Shown: positions 1 through 6,381, counted from the stretch's first letter. The stretch is DNA of 8,557 nucleotides from Citrobacter sp. (GCA_019415335.1 DXKH01000062.1:1-8557); one strand, 5' to 3'. The notes: generated from the letters alone by a model not told the origin. Made by a program: numbers and translations.

Positions 1-40
1 CTCGAATCGAGCCTTAATCGAAGCTTCTCATCCTTCCCCG
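1..40 (-). repeat. Partial second rtT-like repeat downstream of tyrV, cut by the window edge
   Basis: It aligns without gaps to 298-337 in the tRNA spacer, 35 of 40 identical, sharing the CCTTAATCGAAG and CCTTCCCCG blocks. It lies about 60 bp beyond the end of the distal tRNA and continues out of the window. In E. coli this is where the rtT repeats and the small basic-protein ORF tpr lie; too little sequence is present to look for tpr. Confidence 0.6.
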
Positions 41-97
41 CATGGGCAGAATATAGGGCAACATCGATTGATTTGGCTAAGGTGCAACAGAAGAGGA

Positions 98-182
<85 letters not shown>

Positions 183-217
183 AGGGGTAAACATATTGTG
201 AAAACTTACAGCGTGAA

Positions 218-236
218 TGGTGGTGGGGGAAGGATT
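218..236 (-). repeat. Isolated 19-bp copy of the tRNA-Tyr 3' end in the tRNA spacer
   Basis: This segment is identical to 98-116 and 394-412, the last 19 nt of both tRNA genes including CCA, but the rest of a tRNA is absent. It lies at the promoter-distal edge of a repeat element. E. coli tyrT is known for downstream rtT repeats that each carry the terminal 19 bp of the tRNA, and this is the same arrangement placed within the spacer. Confidence 0.85.
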
Positions 237-337
237 ATTCGTCGCTTCGCTCCTCACCCTTCGGGCCGTTGCCGTTGGCAACGTTCTCTCGCTTTCGCTC
301 GAGCCGAACCTTAATCGAAGGTTCTCACCCTTCCCCG
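218..337 (-). repeat. rtT-like repeat unit between the two tRNA-Tyr genes
   Basis: The unit is strongly self-complementary. GGGGAAGG (226-233) can pair with CCTTCCCC (329-336), enclosing a perfect 7-bp stem with 3-nt loop (267-283, CGTTGCC/GGCAACG) and a perfect 7-bp stem with 5-nt loop (306-324, GAACCTT/AAGGTTC). The second hairpin resembles a tRNA T-arm. Positions 298-337 recur at 1-40 with 35 of 40 identities. It is transcribed with the tRNAs, so it probably forms a folded spacer RNA removed during processing. No function is evident; the rtT RNA assignment is by resemblance. Confidence 0.65.
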
Positions 338-393
338 ACAAGCGCAAATTTCTGCATTGCTCATCGAGTTAACTACATCACTGTAGTGAATAA

Positions 394-478
<85 letters not shown>

Positions 479-528
479 ACGGGGTAATGCGTTTTACTGG
501 CCTGCTTCCATTCCGGGAAGCGGGGCGC

Positions 529-556
529 ATCATATCAAATGATGCGCCCCTGTAAA
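529..556 (-). promoter_or_regulatory. tyrTV operon promoter with GC-rich discriminator
   Basis: On the minus strand, -35 TTTACA (556-551), a 16-bp spacer and -10 TATGAT (534-529) are followed at once by the GC-rich discriminator GCGCCCCG (528-521). The start is expected near 521. This is the classic architecture of stringently controlled stable-RNA promoters and closely matches the E. coli tyrT promoter. Upstream (580-557 on the minus strand) is AT-rich and could serve as an UP element. In E. coli, Fis sites extend from about -70 to -140, which here would overlap the 3' end of purU; I cannot confirm them by eye. Confidence 0.9.
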
Positions 557-580
557 GCATTCCGGTGAGAAAAATAAACT

Positions 581-619
581 GGTTGCCTGATTTTTACCCG
601 CAAAGGTGTAAAGGTAACC
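581..619 (-). terminator. Possible weak purU terminator or attenuator hairpin
   Basis: Two nested stems: outer arms 581-587 and 613-619 (one mismatch in seven pairs on the minus strand) and inner arms TTTAC/GTAAA at 593-597 and 608-612 around a 10-nt loop. On the minus strand the structure is followed by AGTTTATTTTT, which is T-rich but not a clean U-tract. It lies just after the purU stop codon and upstream of the tyrT -35. The GC content is low for an efficient intrinsic terminator, so this call is tentative. Confidence 0.3.
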
Positions 620-637
620 AATTCATTTCTCAGTCGA

Positions 638-1480
638 TTAAAGAATAATCGTCCGGTTGCCGTAGACAAATACGCGCTGGGCAAGTACCTGATACAACGC
701 ACGGCTCAGAACGTTCTTTTCGACGTCGCGGCCGGCTCGCATCATGTCTTCCGCCGTGTAGGTGTGATCCACATGGATGACGTCCTGCATGATGATCGGA
801 CCTTCGTCCAGATTGTCATTCACATAGTGCGCTGTCGCGCCGATGATCTTCACCCCGCGCTCATAAGCCTGGTGGTAAGGGCGTGCGCCGATGAACGCCG
901 GCAGGAACGAGTGGTGAATATTAATAATCTGGTTCGGGAAGCGCGCCACAAACTCCGGTGTCAGCACGCGCATATATTTCGCCAGCACCACGTAATCCGG
1001 TTGGTGGGCGTCAATCGCGTCTGCCATCTTCTGGTCGTGCTCTTCGCGGGTTAAACCTTCGTGGCTGACCAGTTCGAAAGGAATTTCAAAACGCTCAACC
1101 AGTGAACGCAGCGTTTCGTGATTGCCAATCACGGCGGCGATATCCACATCCAGCCCGCCGTAGTTGGCTTTCATTAACAGATCGCCCAGACAATGCGCTT
1201 CTTTCGTGACCAGTATCACCACGCGACGGCGTCCGGCGGGATTCAGCTCACGAATGGAGCCTTCCGGCAAGGCGCTGTCCAGATCGGCCAGAAGTGTGGA
1301 GTCGTTAAAAATGCCTTCCAGCTCGGTGCGCATGAAAAAACGCCCGGTGCGGTGGTCTACAAACTCATTGTTCTGCACGATATTCAGTTCATGTTTGTAG
1401 CAAATATTCGTAATACGCGCGATAAGCCCCTTCTGGTCAGGGCAGATGGTACGAAGCACTTTTCGTTGTAAAGAATGCAT
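638..1480 (-). CDS. purU: Formyltetrahydrofolate deformylase
   Basis: A 280-residue cytoplasmic enzyme that hydrolyses 10-formyl-THF to THF and formate, balancing one-carbon pools and feeding formate to PurT in purine synthesis. Residues 1-80 form an ACT regulatory domain (TICPDQKGLIARIT at 11-24). Residues 85-280 are a glycinamide-ribonucleotide-transformylase-like fold with the catalytic signature NIHHSFLP (187-194) and the distal active-site Asp in LDEGPII (D225). The frame stays open 45 codons further, to an ATG at 1615, but that extension overlaps the 3' end of ychJ. The start at 1480 gives the family length and the MHSLQRKVL N-terminus, with AGGA about 11 nt upstream. It lies 55 bp downstream of ychJ on the same strand, so read-through is possible; no strong promoter is visible in the gap. 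Confidence 0.97.
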   Translation of the reverse strand: MHSLQRKVLRTICPDQKGLIARITNICYKHELNIVQNNEFVDHRTGRFFMRTELEGIFNDSTLLADLDSALPEGSIRELNPAGRRRVVILVTKEAHCLGDLLMKANYGGLDVDIAAVIGNHETLRSLVERFEIPFELVSHEGLTREEHDQKMADAIDAHQPDYVVLAKYMRVLTPEFVARFPNQIINIHHSFLPAFIGARPYHQAYERGVKIIGATAHYVNDNLDEGPIIMQDVIHVDHTYTAEDMMRAGRDVEKNVLSRALYQVLAQRVFVYGNRTIIL

Positions 1481-1535
1481 TGCAGCGGTAATCCTGTTGA
1501 TGATGTTTGCTGAGTGAATACTGTCGGGCAGTTGA

Positions 1536-1991
1536 CTAGCCGCAGCATTTTTTAAATTTTTTACCTGAGCCACAAGGGCAGGGGTCGTTGCGTCCAAATT
1601 GCGGGCGTGTACCATCGATATAGTACCACTGACCGTTTTCTTTTAAAAAACGAGAACGTTCAATGATCGCCCCCGGTTTGTCGTGTTCGCGGAAACGGGC
1701 GACAAAACTGACATAGCCAGTGTTGTCCGCCTCAGACACCGTGTGTTCGAAAACGGTCAACCCCAGCCATTCGGTCGCGGCAAATCCGGCACTGATCTCA
1801 TCCCGGAAATTGCCCGCGTGACAGGTCGGATGCCAGGTTCTGATTAAATAATCTGCGTCTTTCATCATAAAAGCGCAGTAGCGCGAACGCATGAGGTGCG
1901 ATGGATCGGGTGCGACTTGCTCACCAGACAGATATCGGTGGCAACATAGGCTATACTCGACAGCGCTACCACAGGGACAAAGCTGAGACAC
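1536..1991 (-). CDS. ychJ: SEC-C (zinc-binding) motif protein, UPF0225 family
   Basis: A 151-residue protein of unknown biochemical function. It has two SEC-C-type cysteine clusters: [13 protein letters not shown] at residues 5-17 and [14 protein letters not shown] at 137-150. The second closely matches the zinc-binding tail of SecA, which in SecA contacts SecB and ribosomes. The middle (about 30-130) is an NTF2-like domain, including the conserved [10 protein letters not shown] and [17 protein letters not shown] stretches. The start codon is GTG (1991-1989), preceded by GGGAG at 2002-1998 with 6-nt spacing, which supports this start. There is no signal peptide, so it is cytoplasmic. It is divergent from rssA across a 111-bp gap. 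Family membership is clear; a role as a zinc-dependent adaptor is only inference. Confidence 0.93.
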   Translation of the reverse strand: MSQLCPCGSAVEYSLCCHRYLSGEQVAPDPSHLMRSRYCAFMMKDADYLIRTWHPTCHAGNFRDEISAGFAATEWLGLTVFEHTVSEADNTGYVSFVARFREHDKPGAIIERSRFLKENGQWYYIDGTRPQFGRNDPCPCGSGKKFKKCCG

Positions 1992-2102
1992 AAAAAACTC
2001 CCTGATAAAAAAACGGCGTATAAAAAAGCCTGGGTAGCACTATGTTAACTGAGCGTTGGAGATGTTGCTACGCCCGTAAGCCAGGGGAAGTCTGTCGGTC
2101 AA
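1992..2102. promoter_or_regulatory. Divergent ychJ/rssA intergenic region
   Basis: This 111-bp gap must hold promoters for both directions. Toward ychJ, TTAACA (2048-2043) with TTTTAT (2025-2020, 17-bp spacer) or TTATAC two bases further is a possible sigma-70 pair. Toward rssA, TATGTT (2041-2046) is a weak -10-like hexamer without a good -35. In E. coli the rssAB operon is reported to respond to sigma-S, so a promoter lacking a strong -35 would fit. None of these assignments is firm. Confidence 0.3.
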
Positions 2103-3011
2103 ATGAGAAAAATGAAAATAGGTCTGGCGCTAGGCTCAGGTGCTGCGCGAGGCTGGTCGCATATTGGTGTCATCAAAGCCCTCAAACACATGGGCATTGA
2201 TATAGATATCGTTGCAGGGTGTTCCATCGGTTCACTGGTTGGTGCAGCCTATGCCTGTAATAAATTGCCCGCACTTGAAGAATGGGTCTGCTCGTTCAGC
2301 TATTGGGATGTCCTGCGTCTGATGGACCTGTCCTGGCGAAGAGGCGGATTGCTGCGCGGCGAGCGCGTCTTTAATCAATATCGCAACGTCATGCCCGTGG
2401 CTGAAATTGAACAGTGCAGCCGTCGGTTTGCGACGGTGGCGACCAATCTCAGCACGGGGCGTGAATTATGGTTTACGGAGGGTGATCTCCATCTTGCCGT
2501 TCGCGCCTCCTGCAGTATTCCCGGCCTGATGTCTCCCGTCGCCCACAATGGCTACTGGCTGGTGGACGGAGGCGTTGTTAACCCGGTCCCTATCTCACTG
2601 ACCCGTGCGCTGGGCGCAGATATTGTGATTGCTGTCGATCTGCAACACGACGCGCATCTGATGCAGCAGGATCTGTTGTCGTTGAACGTCAGCGATGATA
2701 CTCCGGAGGGAGACGACGAAGGTCTCTCCTGGCATGCGCGCCTGAAAGGGCGGCTGGGTAATATCACCGCACGTCGCGTGGTGACCGCGCCAACCGCGAT
2801 GGAAATCATGACCACCTCGATTCAGGTGCTGGAAAATCGCCTTAAGCGTAACCGCATGGCGGGTGACCCACCGGACATCTTAATCCAACCGTTCTGTCCA
2901 CAAATCTCCACCCTGGATTTTCATCGTGCCAGCGCTGCCATAGAAGCAGGGCGGTTAGCGGTAGAGAAAAAGATGGACGAACTTTTACCTCTGGTGCGTG
3001 CCGGCGTTTGA
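2103..3011 (+). CDS. rssA: Patatin-like phospholipase family protein RssA
   Basis: A 302-residue patatin-domain protein. The oxyanion-hole glycine motif GSGAARG is at residues 11-17, the nucleophile elbow GCSIG at 39-43 (Ser41), and the dyad aspartate in VDGG at 154-157 (Asp155). All catalytic elements are present, so it could hydrolyse acyl esters, but the substrate is not established for this subfamily. There is no signal peptide or membrane helix. The start at 2103 gives MRKMKIG, as in E. coli RssA; the nearest purine-rich sequence, AGGGGA (2083-2088), is a rather distant 14 nt upstream. The segment at about 196-208 is acidic and variable relative to E. coli. It precedes rssB by 92 bp on the same strand, and the pair is an operon in relatives. 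Despite the name (regulator of sigma S), a role in sigma-S control is not clearly shown. Confidence 0.95.
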   Translation: MRKMKIGLALGSGAARGWSHIGVIKALKHMGIDIDIVAGCSIGSLVGAAYACNKLPALEEWVCSFSYWDVLRLMDLSWRRGGLLRGERVFNQYRNVMPVAEIEQCSRRFATVATNLSTGRELWFTEGDLHLAVRASCSIPGLMSPVAHNGYWLVDGGVVNPVPISLTRALGADIVIAVDLQHDAHLMQQDLLSLNVSDDTPEGDDEGLSWHARLKGRLGNITARRVVTAPTAMEIMTTSIQVLENRLKRNRMAGDPPDILIQPFCPQISTLDFHRASAAIEAGRLAVEKKMDELLPLVRAGV

Positions 3012-3103
3012 CGCACCATTTTTAACTACACTTAAGCATATTCTGACAGGCGTGTGTGGCAATAGCATGCCACTATTGAGTAAAGCCAGTCAGGGGAGAG
3101 AAC
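3012..3103 (+). promoter_or_regulatory. rssA-rssB intergenic leader with two mutually exclusive hairpins
   Basis: The gap contains GTGGCA/TGCCAC (3056-3061 with 3068-3073, 6-nt loop) and the overlapping CAATAG/CTATTG (3060-3065 with 3073-3078, 7-nt loop). They share bases and cannot form together. No U-tract follows, so neither is an intrinsic terminator. An rssB-specific promoter is described here in E. coli; CATATT (3037-3042) is -10-like, but I see no convincing -35. The rssB ribosome-binding site AGGGGAG (3092-3098) lies 13 nt downstream of the second hairpin. Confidence 0.4.
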
Positions 3104-4117
3104 ATGACGCAGCCATTGGTCGGAAAACAGATTCTAATCGTTGAGGACGAGCCGGTTTTCCGCTCGCTTCTGGATTCGTGGTTTTCCTCTTTGGGCGCGA
3201 CAACGGCACTGGCGGGCGATGGCATAGAGGCACTGGACCGTTTAGCCGATTTCACGCCCGACCTCATGATTTGCGATCTCGCCATGCCAAGAATGAATGG
3301 TCTTAGTCTGGTGGAGCATTTACGTAATCGCGGTGACCAGACGCCGATTCTGGTGATCTCGGCGACAGAAAATATGGCAGATATTGCCAAAGCCTTACGC
3401 CTCGGTGTGGATGATGTTCTGCTAAAACCGGTAAAGGACCTGACCCGACTGCGGGAAACCGTATTTGCCTGCCTTTATCCGAACATGTTTAATTCTCGTG
3501 TTGAAGAAGAAGAGCGCCTGTTTCGCGACTGGGATGCGATGGTGGACAATCCTGCCGCCGCCGCGAAATTGCTTCAGGAACTTCAGCCTCCGGTACAGCA
3601 GGTTATTTCGCATTGCCGGGTCAATTACCGACAATTGGTTTCTGCGGATAAGCCAGGACTGGTTCTGGATATCGCGCCGCTTTCGGATAACGATCTCGCC
3701 TTTTATTGTCTGGACGTTACCCGAGCTGGCGACAATGGCGTACTGGCAGCATTACTTCTGCGGGCACTATTTAATGGCTTGTTGCAGGATCAACTCGCGC
3801 ATCAGAATCAGCGTCTGCCGGAACTGGGGGCATTATTGAAACAGGTCAACCATCTGCTTCGCCAGGCCAATTTACCCGGACAGTTCCCACTATTAGTCGG
3901 CTATTATCATAGTGAGCTAAAAAATCTGATTCTGGTTTCTGCCGGACTCAATGCGACATTAAATACCGGATCGCATAATGTGCAGATCAGTAACGGCGTT
4001 CCGCTGGGAACGTTGGGCAATACCTACCTCAACCAAATTAGTCAACGTTGCGAAGCCTGGCAGTGTCAAATTTGGGGGGCAGGAGGTCGACTGCGTCTTA
4101 TGTTGTCTGCGGAATGA
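3104..4117 (+). CDS. rssB: Response-regulator adaptor for ClpXP degradation of sigma-S
   Basis: A 337-residue cytoplasmic adaptor that binds RpoS and hands it to ClpXP, keeping sigma-S low during growth; Salmonella workers call it MviA and E. coli also hnr. Residues 8-120 are a receiver domain with the acidic pocket E14/D15, phospho-acceptor Asp58 in LMICDLAMP, switch Ser86 in VISATEN and Lys108 in LLKPV. Residues about 128-156 form the acidic signalling helix (SRVEEEERLFRDWDAM), and about 160-337 is a PP2C-like domain that in the family has lost phosphatase activity. Length and pocket residues match E. coli. Strong AGGGGAG lies 5 nt before the ATG. Stress anti-adaptors (IraP, IraM, IraD types) are known to bind this protein; none is encoded here. 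It probably shares rssA transcripts plus its own promoter. Confidence 0.97.
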   Translation: MTQPLVGKQILIVEDEPVFRSLLDSWFSSLGATTALAGDGIEALDRLADFTPDLMICDLAMPRMNGLSLVEHLRNRGDQTPILVISATENMADIAKALRLGVDDVLLKPVKDLTRLRETVFACLYPNMFNSRVEEEERLFRDWDAMVDNPAAAAKLLQELQPPVQQVISHCRVNYRQLVSADKPGLVLDIAPLSDNDLAFYCLDVTRAGDNGVLAALLLRALFNGLLQDQLAHQNQRLPELGALLKQVNHLLRQANLPGQFPLLVGYYHSELKNLILVSAGLNATLNTGSHNVQISNGVPLGTLGNTYLNQISQRCEAWQCQIWGAGGRLRLMLSAE

Positions 4118-4228
4118 ACAATCGAGAGGGCGGACGCAAATTGCCGTACCTGCCTTTCTCTGCCGGTGTTACTATCAGCGCCAGTCTTATACGTATTTAT
4201 CTTAATTATACGAACACGCATCCTTTTC

Positions 4229-4260
4229 GGACCTGAGGGTTGTGTCAGTCCTGATATACT
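4229..4260 (+). promoter_or_regulatory. galU promoter (extended -10) with overlapping inverted repeat
   Basis: TGATATACT (4252-4260) is an extended -10: TG, one base, then TATACT at 4255-4260. No good -35 lies 16-18 bp upstream, as is typical of extended -10 promoters. The start would be near 4267, giving a leader of about 50 nt before the ATG at 4318. Immediately upstream is an imperfect inverted repeat, GGACCTGA (4229-4236) with TCAGTCC (4245-4251), one bulged base, which could be an operator or only a transcribed fold from rssB. The promoter is supported by sequence and position; the repeat's role is unknown. Confidence 0.6.
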
Positions 4261-4317
4261 CGATGCGATACAGATTGATGAACACGTTCAATACATGAAC
4301 AGTCCAGGAGAATTTAA

Positions 4318-5226
4318 ATGGCTGCCATTAACTCGAAAGTCAAAAAAGCCGTTATCCCGGTAGCGGGATTAGGAACCAGGATGTTACCGGCGACGAAAGC
4401 GATCCCGAAAGAGATGTTGCCGCTGGTTGATAAGCCATTAATTCAGTACGTCGTTAACGAGTGTATTGCTGCGGGCATCACTGAAATTGTGCTGGTGACG
4501 CACTCATCGAAAAATTCGATCGAAAACCACTTCGACACCAGTTTTGAACTGGAAGCGATGCTGGAAAAACGTGTTAAGCGCCAGCTGCTCGAAGAAGTGC
4601 AATCTATTTGCCCACCGCACGTCACAATAATGCAGGTTCGTCAGGGGCTGGCAAAAGGTCTGGGGCACGCAGTATTGTGCGCCCATCCGGTGGTCGGTAA
4701 TGAACCTGTCGCGGTTATTTTGCCTGACGTTATTCTTGATGAGTTTGAGTCCGATTTATCCCAGGATAATCTGGCTGAGATGATTCGTCGATTTGATGAA
4801 ACCGGAAATAGCCAGATTATGGTTGAACCGGTCGCGGATGTAACCGCCTACGGTGTGGTTGACTGTAAAGGCGTACCATTAGCACCGGGTGAAAGCGTGC
4901 CAATGGTAGGCGTTGTTGAGAAACCGAAAGCGGATGTTGCCCCGTCAAACCTGGCCATTGTTGGCCGCTACGTGCTGAGCGCGGACATCTGGCCTCTGCT
5001 GGCGAAAACCCCTCCGGGTGCGGGTGACGAAATTCAGTTAACTGACGCGATCGACATGCTGATCGAAAAAGAGACCGTCGAAGCCTATCATATGAAAGGG
5101 AAGAGTCACGACTGTGGCAATAAATTAGGTTATATGCAGGCATTTGTGGAATATGGCATTCGACATAATTCGCTTGGTAGCGAATTTAAGGCCTGGCTCG
5201 AAGAAGAGATGGGTATTAAGAAGTAA
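4318..5226 (+). CDS. galU: UTP-glucose-1-phosphate uridylyltransferase
   Basis: A 302-residue cytoplasmic enzyme making UDP-glucose from UTP and glucose-1-phosphate. UDP-glucose is the precursor for LPS core, trehalose (OtsA), membrane-derived oligosaccharides, and galactose use through the Leloir pathway. The nucleotidyltransferase signature [19 protein letters not shown] spans residues 17-35, the metal-binding Asp is D137 in ILPDV, and the sugar-phosphate-binding VEKPK is at 200-204 (E201, K202). GDEIQLTD at 236-243 is also conserved. Length and sequence are almost those of E. coli GalU. AGGAG (4306-4310) with 7-nt spacing fixes the start. It is its own unit, with an extended -10 promoter upstream and a strong terminator 26 bp after the stop codon. 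Confidence 0.98.
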   Translation: MAAINSKVKKAVIPVAGLGTRMLPATKAIPKEMLPLVDKPLIQYVVNECIAAGITEIVLVTHSSKNSIENHFDTSFELEAMLEKRVKRQLLEEVQSICPPHVTIMQVRQGLAKGLGHAVLCAHPVVGNEPVAVILPDVILDEFESDLSQDNLAEMIRRFDETGNSQIMVEPVADVTAYGVVDCKGVPLAPGESVPMVGVVEKPKADVAPSNLAIVGRYVLSADIWPLLAKTPPGAGDEIQLTDAIDMLIEKETVEAYHMKGKSHDCGNKLGYMQAFVEYGIRHNSLGSEFKAWLEEEMGIKK

Positions 5227-5252
5227 CCCAACGTTATAATTAACGAACAGAG

Positions 5253-5281
5253 ACGGCGCTGGTATTCAGCGCCGTTTTTTT
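5253..5281 (+). terminator. Intrinsic terminator of galU
   Basis: A perfect 9-bp stem ACGGCGCTG (5253-5261) / CAGCGCCGT (5267-5275) with a 5-nt loop runs into seven T residues (5275-5281). It lies just after the galU stop codon and ahead of the convergent hns, preventing read-through. Confidence 0.93.
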
Positions 5282-5320
5282 ATACGAACGCGTTACGTGG
5301 AATCGGCAGATTGCGGGCAT

Positions 5321-5347
5321 AAAAAATCCCGCAGAGCGCGGGATTTT
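5321..5347 (-). terminator. Intrinsic terminator of hns, possibly bidirectional
   Basis: A perfect 10-bp stem AAAATCCCGC (5323-5332) / GCGGGATTTT (5338-5347) with a 5-nt loop. On the minus strand the GC core is followed by six T residues (5326-5321), 19 bp after the hns stop codon. On the plus strand it ends in TTTT and could act as a back-up for galU. Confidence 0.9.
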
Positions 5348-5365
5348 AAGCAAGGTGATTACGGA

Positions 5366-5779
5366 TTATTCCTTAATCAGGAAATCGTCCAGTTGTTTAC
5401 CTTGTTCTTCCATTGCTTTCTTGATCACTGCCGGAGTACGACCCTGACCAGTCCAGGTTTTAGTTTCACCGTTTTCGTCAACATAGCTATATTTAGCCGG
5501 ACGTGCTGCACGTTTAGCTTTGGTGCCGGATTTAACCGCCGCCATGCTATTCAGCAGTTCATTCGGATCAATACCGTCAGCAATCAGCATTTCACGATAT
5601 TGTTGCAGTTTACGAGTACGCTCTTCAACTTCAGCTGCTGCCGCGCTTTCTTCTTCACGACGTTCGTTAACAACAACTTCTAATTTTTCCAGCATTTCTT
5701 CCAGCGTCTCAAGGGTACATTCTCTTGCCTGCGCACGAAGAGTACGGATGTTGTTCAGAATTTTAAGTGCTTCGCTCAT
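5366..5779 (-). CDS. hns: Nucleoid-associated silencer H-NS
   Basis: A 137-residue DNA-binding protein that coats AT-rich DNA, silences horizontally acquired genes and shapes the nucleoid. Residues 1-64 form the N-terminal dimerisation region with a long charged coiled coil, about 65-83 the second oligomerisation site, 84-93 a basic linker ([10 protein letters not shown]), and 94-137 the DNA-binding domain with the minor-groove hook QGR at 112-114 inside TWTGQGRTP. Cys21 is present. Differences from E. coli (Met79, Ala91, the end ...[14 protein letters not shown]) resemble Salmonella/Citrobacter. The ATG at 5779 is preceded by TTGAGATTACTACA, a weak Shine-Dalgarno identical to E. coli as I recall. 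In E. coli the mRNA is repressed by the sRNA DsrA pairing near the start, and the gene is autoregulated. Own promoter and terminator; convergent with galU. Confidence 0.98.
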   Translation of the reverse strand: MSEALKILNNIRTLRAQARECTLETLEEMLEKLEVVVNERREEESAAAAEVEERTRKLQQYREMLIADGIDPNELLNSMAAVKSGTKAKRAARPAKYSYVDENGETKTWTGQGRTPAVIKKAMEEQGKQLDDFLIKE

Positions 5780-5821
5780 TGTAGTAATCTCAAACTTATA
5801 TTGGGGTGGTTTGTTGAGCTA

Positions 5822-5850
5822 ATAATAGAGCGTTAAATTCAGATGTGCAA
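5822..5850 (-). promoter_or_regulatory. hns promoter
   Basis: On the minus strand, -35 TTGCAC (5850-5845), a 17-bp spacer and -10 TATTAT (5827-5822). The start is expected near 5815, giving a leader of about 36 nt, in line with the short leader known for E. coli hns. It is a near-consensus sigma-70 promoter. Confidence 0.88.
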
Positions 5851-5976
5851 TAGCCAGGAATGTAAGGAATTCAAAATTGCCCTTTATTTTTTGCCAACTA
5901 TAAATATCCGAACTTAAATTTTTCTTGAAGGAACGCACAAAAAAGGGCTTATTGGCTGAGCGGTTACTCCTTTTTT
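5851..5976 (-). promoter_or_regulatory. hns upstream regulatory region: AT-rich tracts and CCAAT box
   Basis: The region holds several A/T runs (around 5884-5892, 5914-5925, 5939-5944 and 5971-5976) and an ATTGG at 5951-5955, read CCAAT on the hns strand. In E. coli the hns promoter is autoregulated through curved DNA centred roughly 150 bp upstream, is activated by Fis, and carries a CCAAT element linked to CspA activation in cold shock. The inverted repeat AAAAAAGG (5939-5946) / CCTTTTTT (5969-5976) is centred near -142 here, consistent with that bend. Site assignments are inference from position and composition. Confidence 0.5.
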
Positions 5977-6334
5977 CGGGCGAAAACATCCGGATTCAGG
6001 TCACATTTTCACATGATGAAATAGACTCTCATTGTAGTGATTTCAACCTTTTGTATTAGTTTTGCTGCAGGACACCGCCTATTACTTCGCAACAGTTATG
6101 TAGAACAGTAACAATAAGTTCAGGGTTTCCATTAGGGCAGCGTTGATAAGCAGTGTTGATGAATATCGAACGCACATTACGACAAGAATGGGATCCGTCG
6201 CGCGTTGTTTGTTCAATTGTTAATTCGTATTTTCCGTACATTCATCACTACAGATTTTTCGCGTGCCGGGAGCTGGTGCCGGAAGATATAGCCGATAGGC
6301 GTAGAACCAGGCCCGATATCGATTGAAATTATGC
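5977..6334. other. Remainder of the 602-bp hns-tdk intergenic gap, no convincing gene
   Basis: Beyond the 23-bp repeat and the two promoter regions I see no gene. A 61-codon frame at 6056-6241 (minus) lacks a Shine-Dalgarno and recognisable similarity. Near tdk there is a 13-bp-period tandem, GTGCCGGGAG (6263-6272) and GTGCCGGAAG (6276-6285). No clear intrinsic terminator or tRNA is present. A small RNA cannot be excluded by eye. From memory the gap is also about 600 bp in E. coli. Confidence 0.5.
6028..6050 (-). repeat. Second copy of the hns ribosome-binding-site/start segment, with a 7-codon mini-ORF
   Basis: These 23 bp match 5775-5797, the hns Shine-Dalgarno region through the first bases of codon 2, at 20 of 23 positions; the last 11 bases, ACTACAATGAG, are identical. 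The ATG of this copy (6032-6030) opens a reading frame of seven residues (MRVYFIM) ending in TGA at 6011-6009. It is 253 bp upstream of hns on the same strand, beyond the hns promoter, so it is not in the main hns mRNA. TAATAC at 6058-6053 is -10-like but lacks a matching -35. Whether it is a relic, a leader peptide or a decoy is unknown. Confidence 0.5.
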
Positions 6335-6340
6335 TACACT
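6332..6340 (+). promoter_or_regulatory. tdk promoter (extended -10)
   Basis: TGCTACACT is an extended -10: TG (6332-6333), one base, TACACT (6335-6340). No consensus -35 lies 16-18 bp upstream. The start would be near 6347, leaving about 35 nt before the ATG at 6382. It overlaps the upstream in-frame ATG at 6331, so that codon would lie outside the transcript, which argues against the longer reading of tdk. Confidence 0.6.
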
Positions 6341-6381
6341 GCGACCCGTCTTTATTTCACTTTGGTGAGGGTCTGTGGCCG

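Noticed and set aside
218..236. A third tRNA-Tyr gene
   Set aside because: Only the last 19 nt of the tRNA are present; there is no anticodon arm, D-arm or 5' acceptor strand.
1481..1615. 45-residue N-terminal extension of purU to the upstream ATG
   Set aside because: It overlaps the 3' end of ychJ and exceeds the 280-residue family length; the start at 1480 gives the normal N-terminus.
4166..4363. Frames spanning the rssB-galU gap into galU
   Set aside because: They overlap the galU promoter, ribosome-binding site and start in another frame, and look like chance reading through an AT-rich gap.
6056..6241. 61-codon minus-strand reading frame in the hns-tdk gap
   Set aside because: No Shine-Dalgarno before the ATG, no recognised domain, and an irregular composition. 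Kept only as a note within the intergenic region; conservation analysis would decide.
6331..6381. 17-residue N-terminal extension of tdk
   Set aside because: The upstream ATG overlaps the predicted extended -10, and the extension is absent from the family; the start at 6382 fits.
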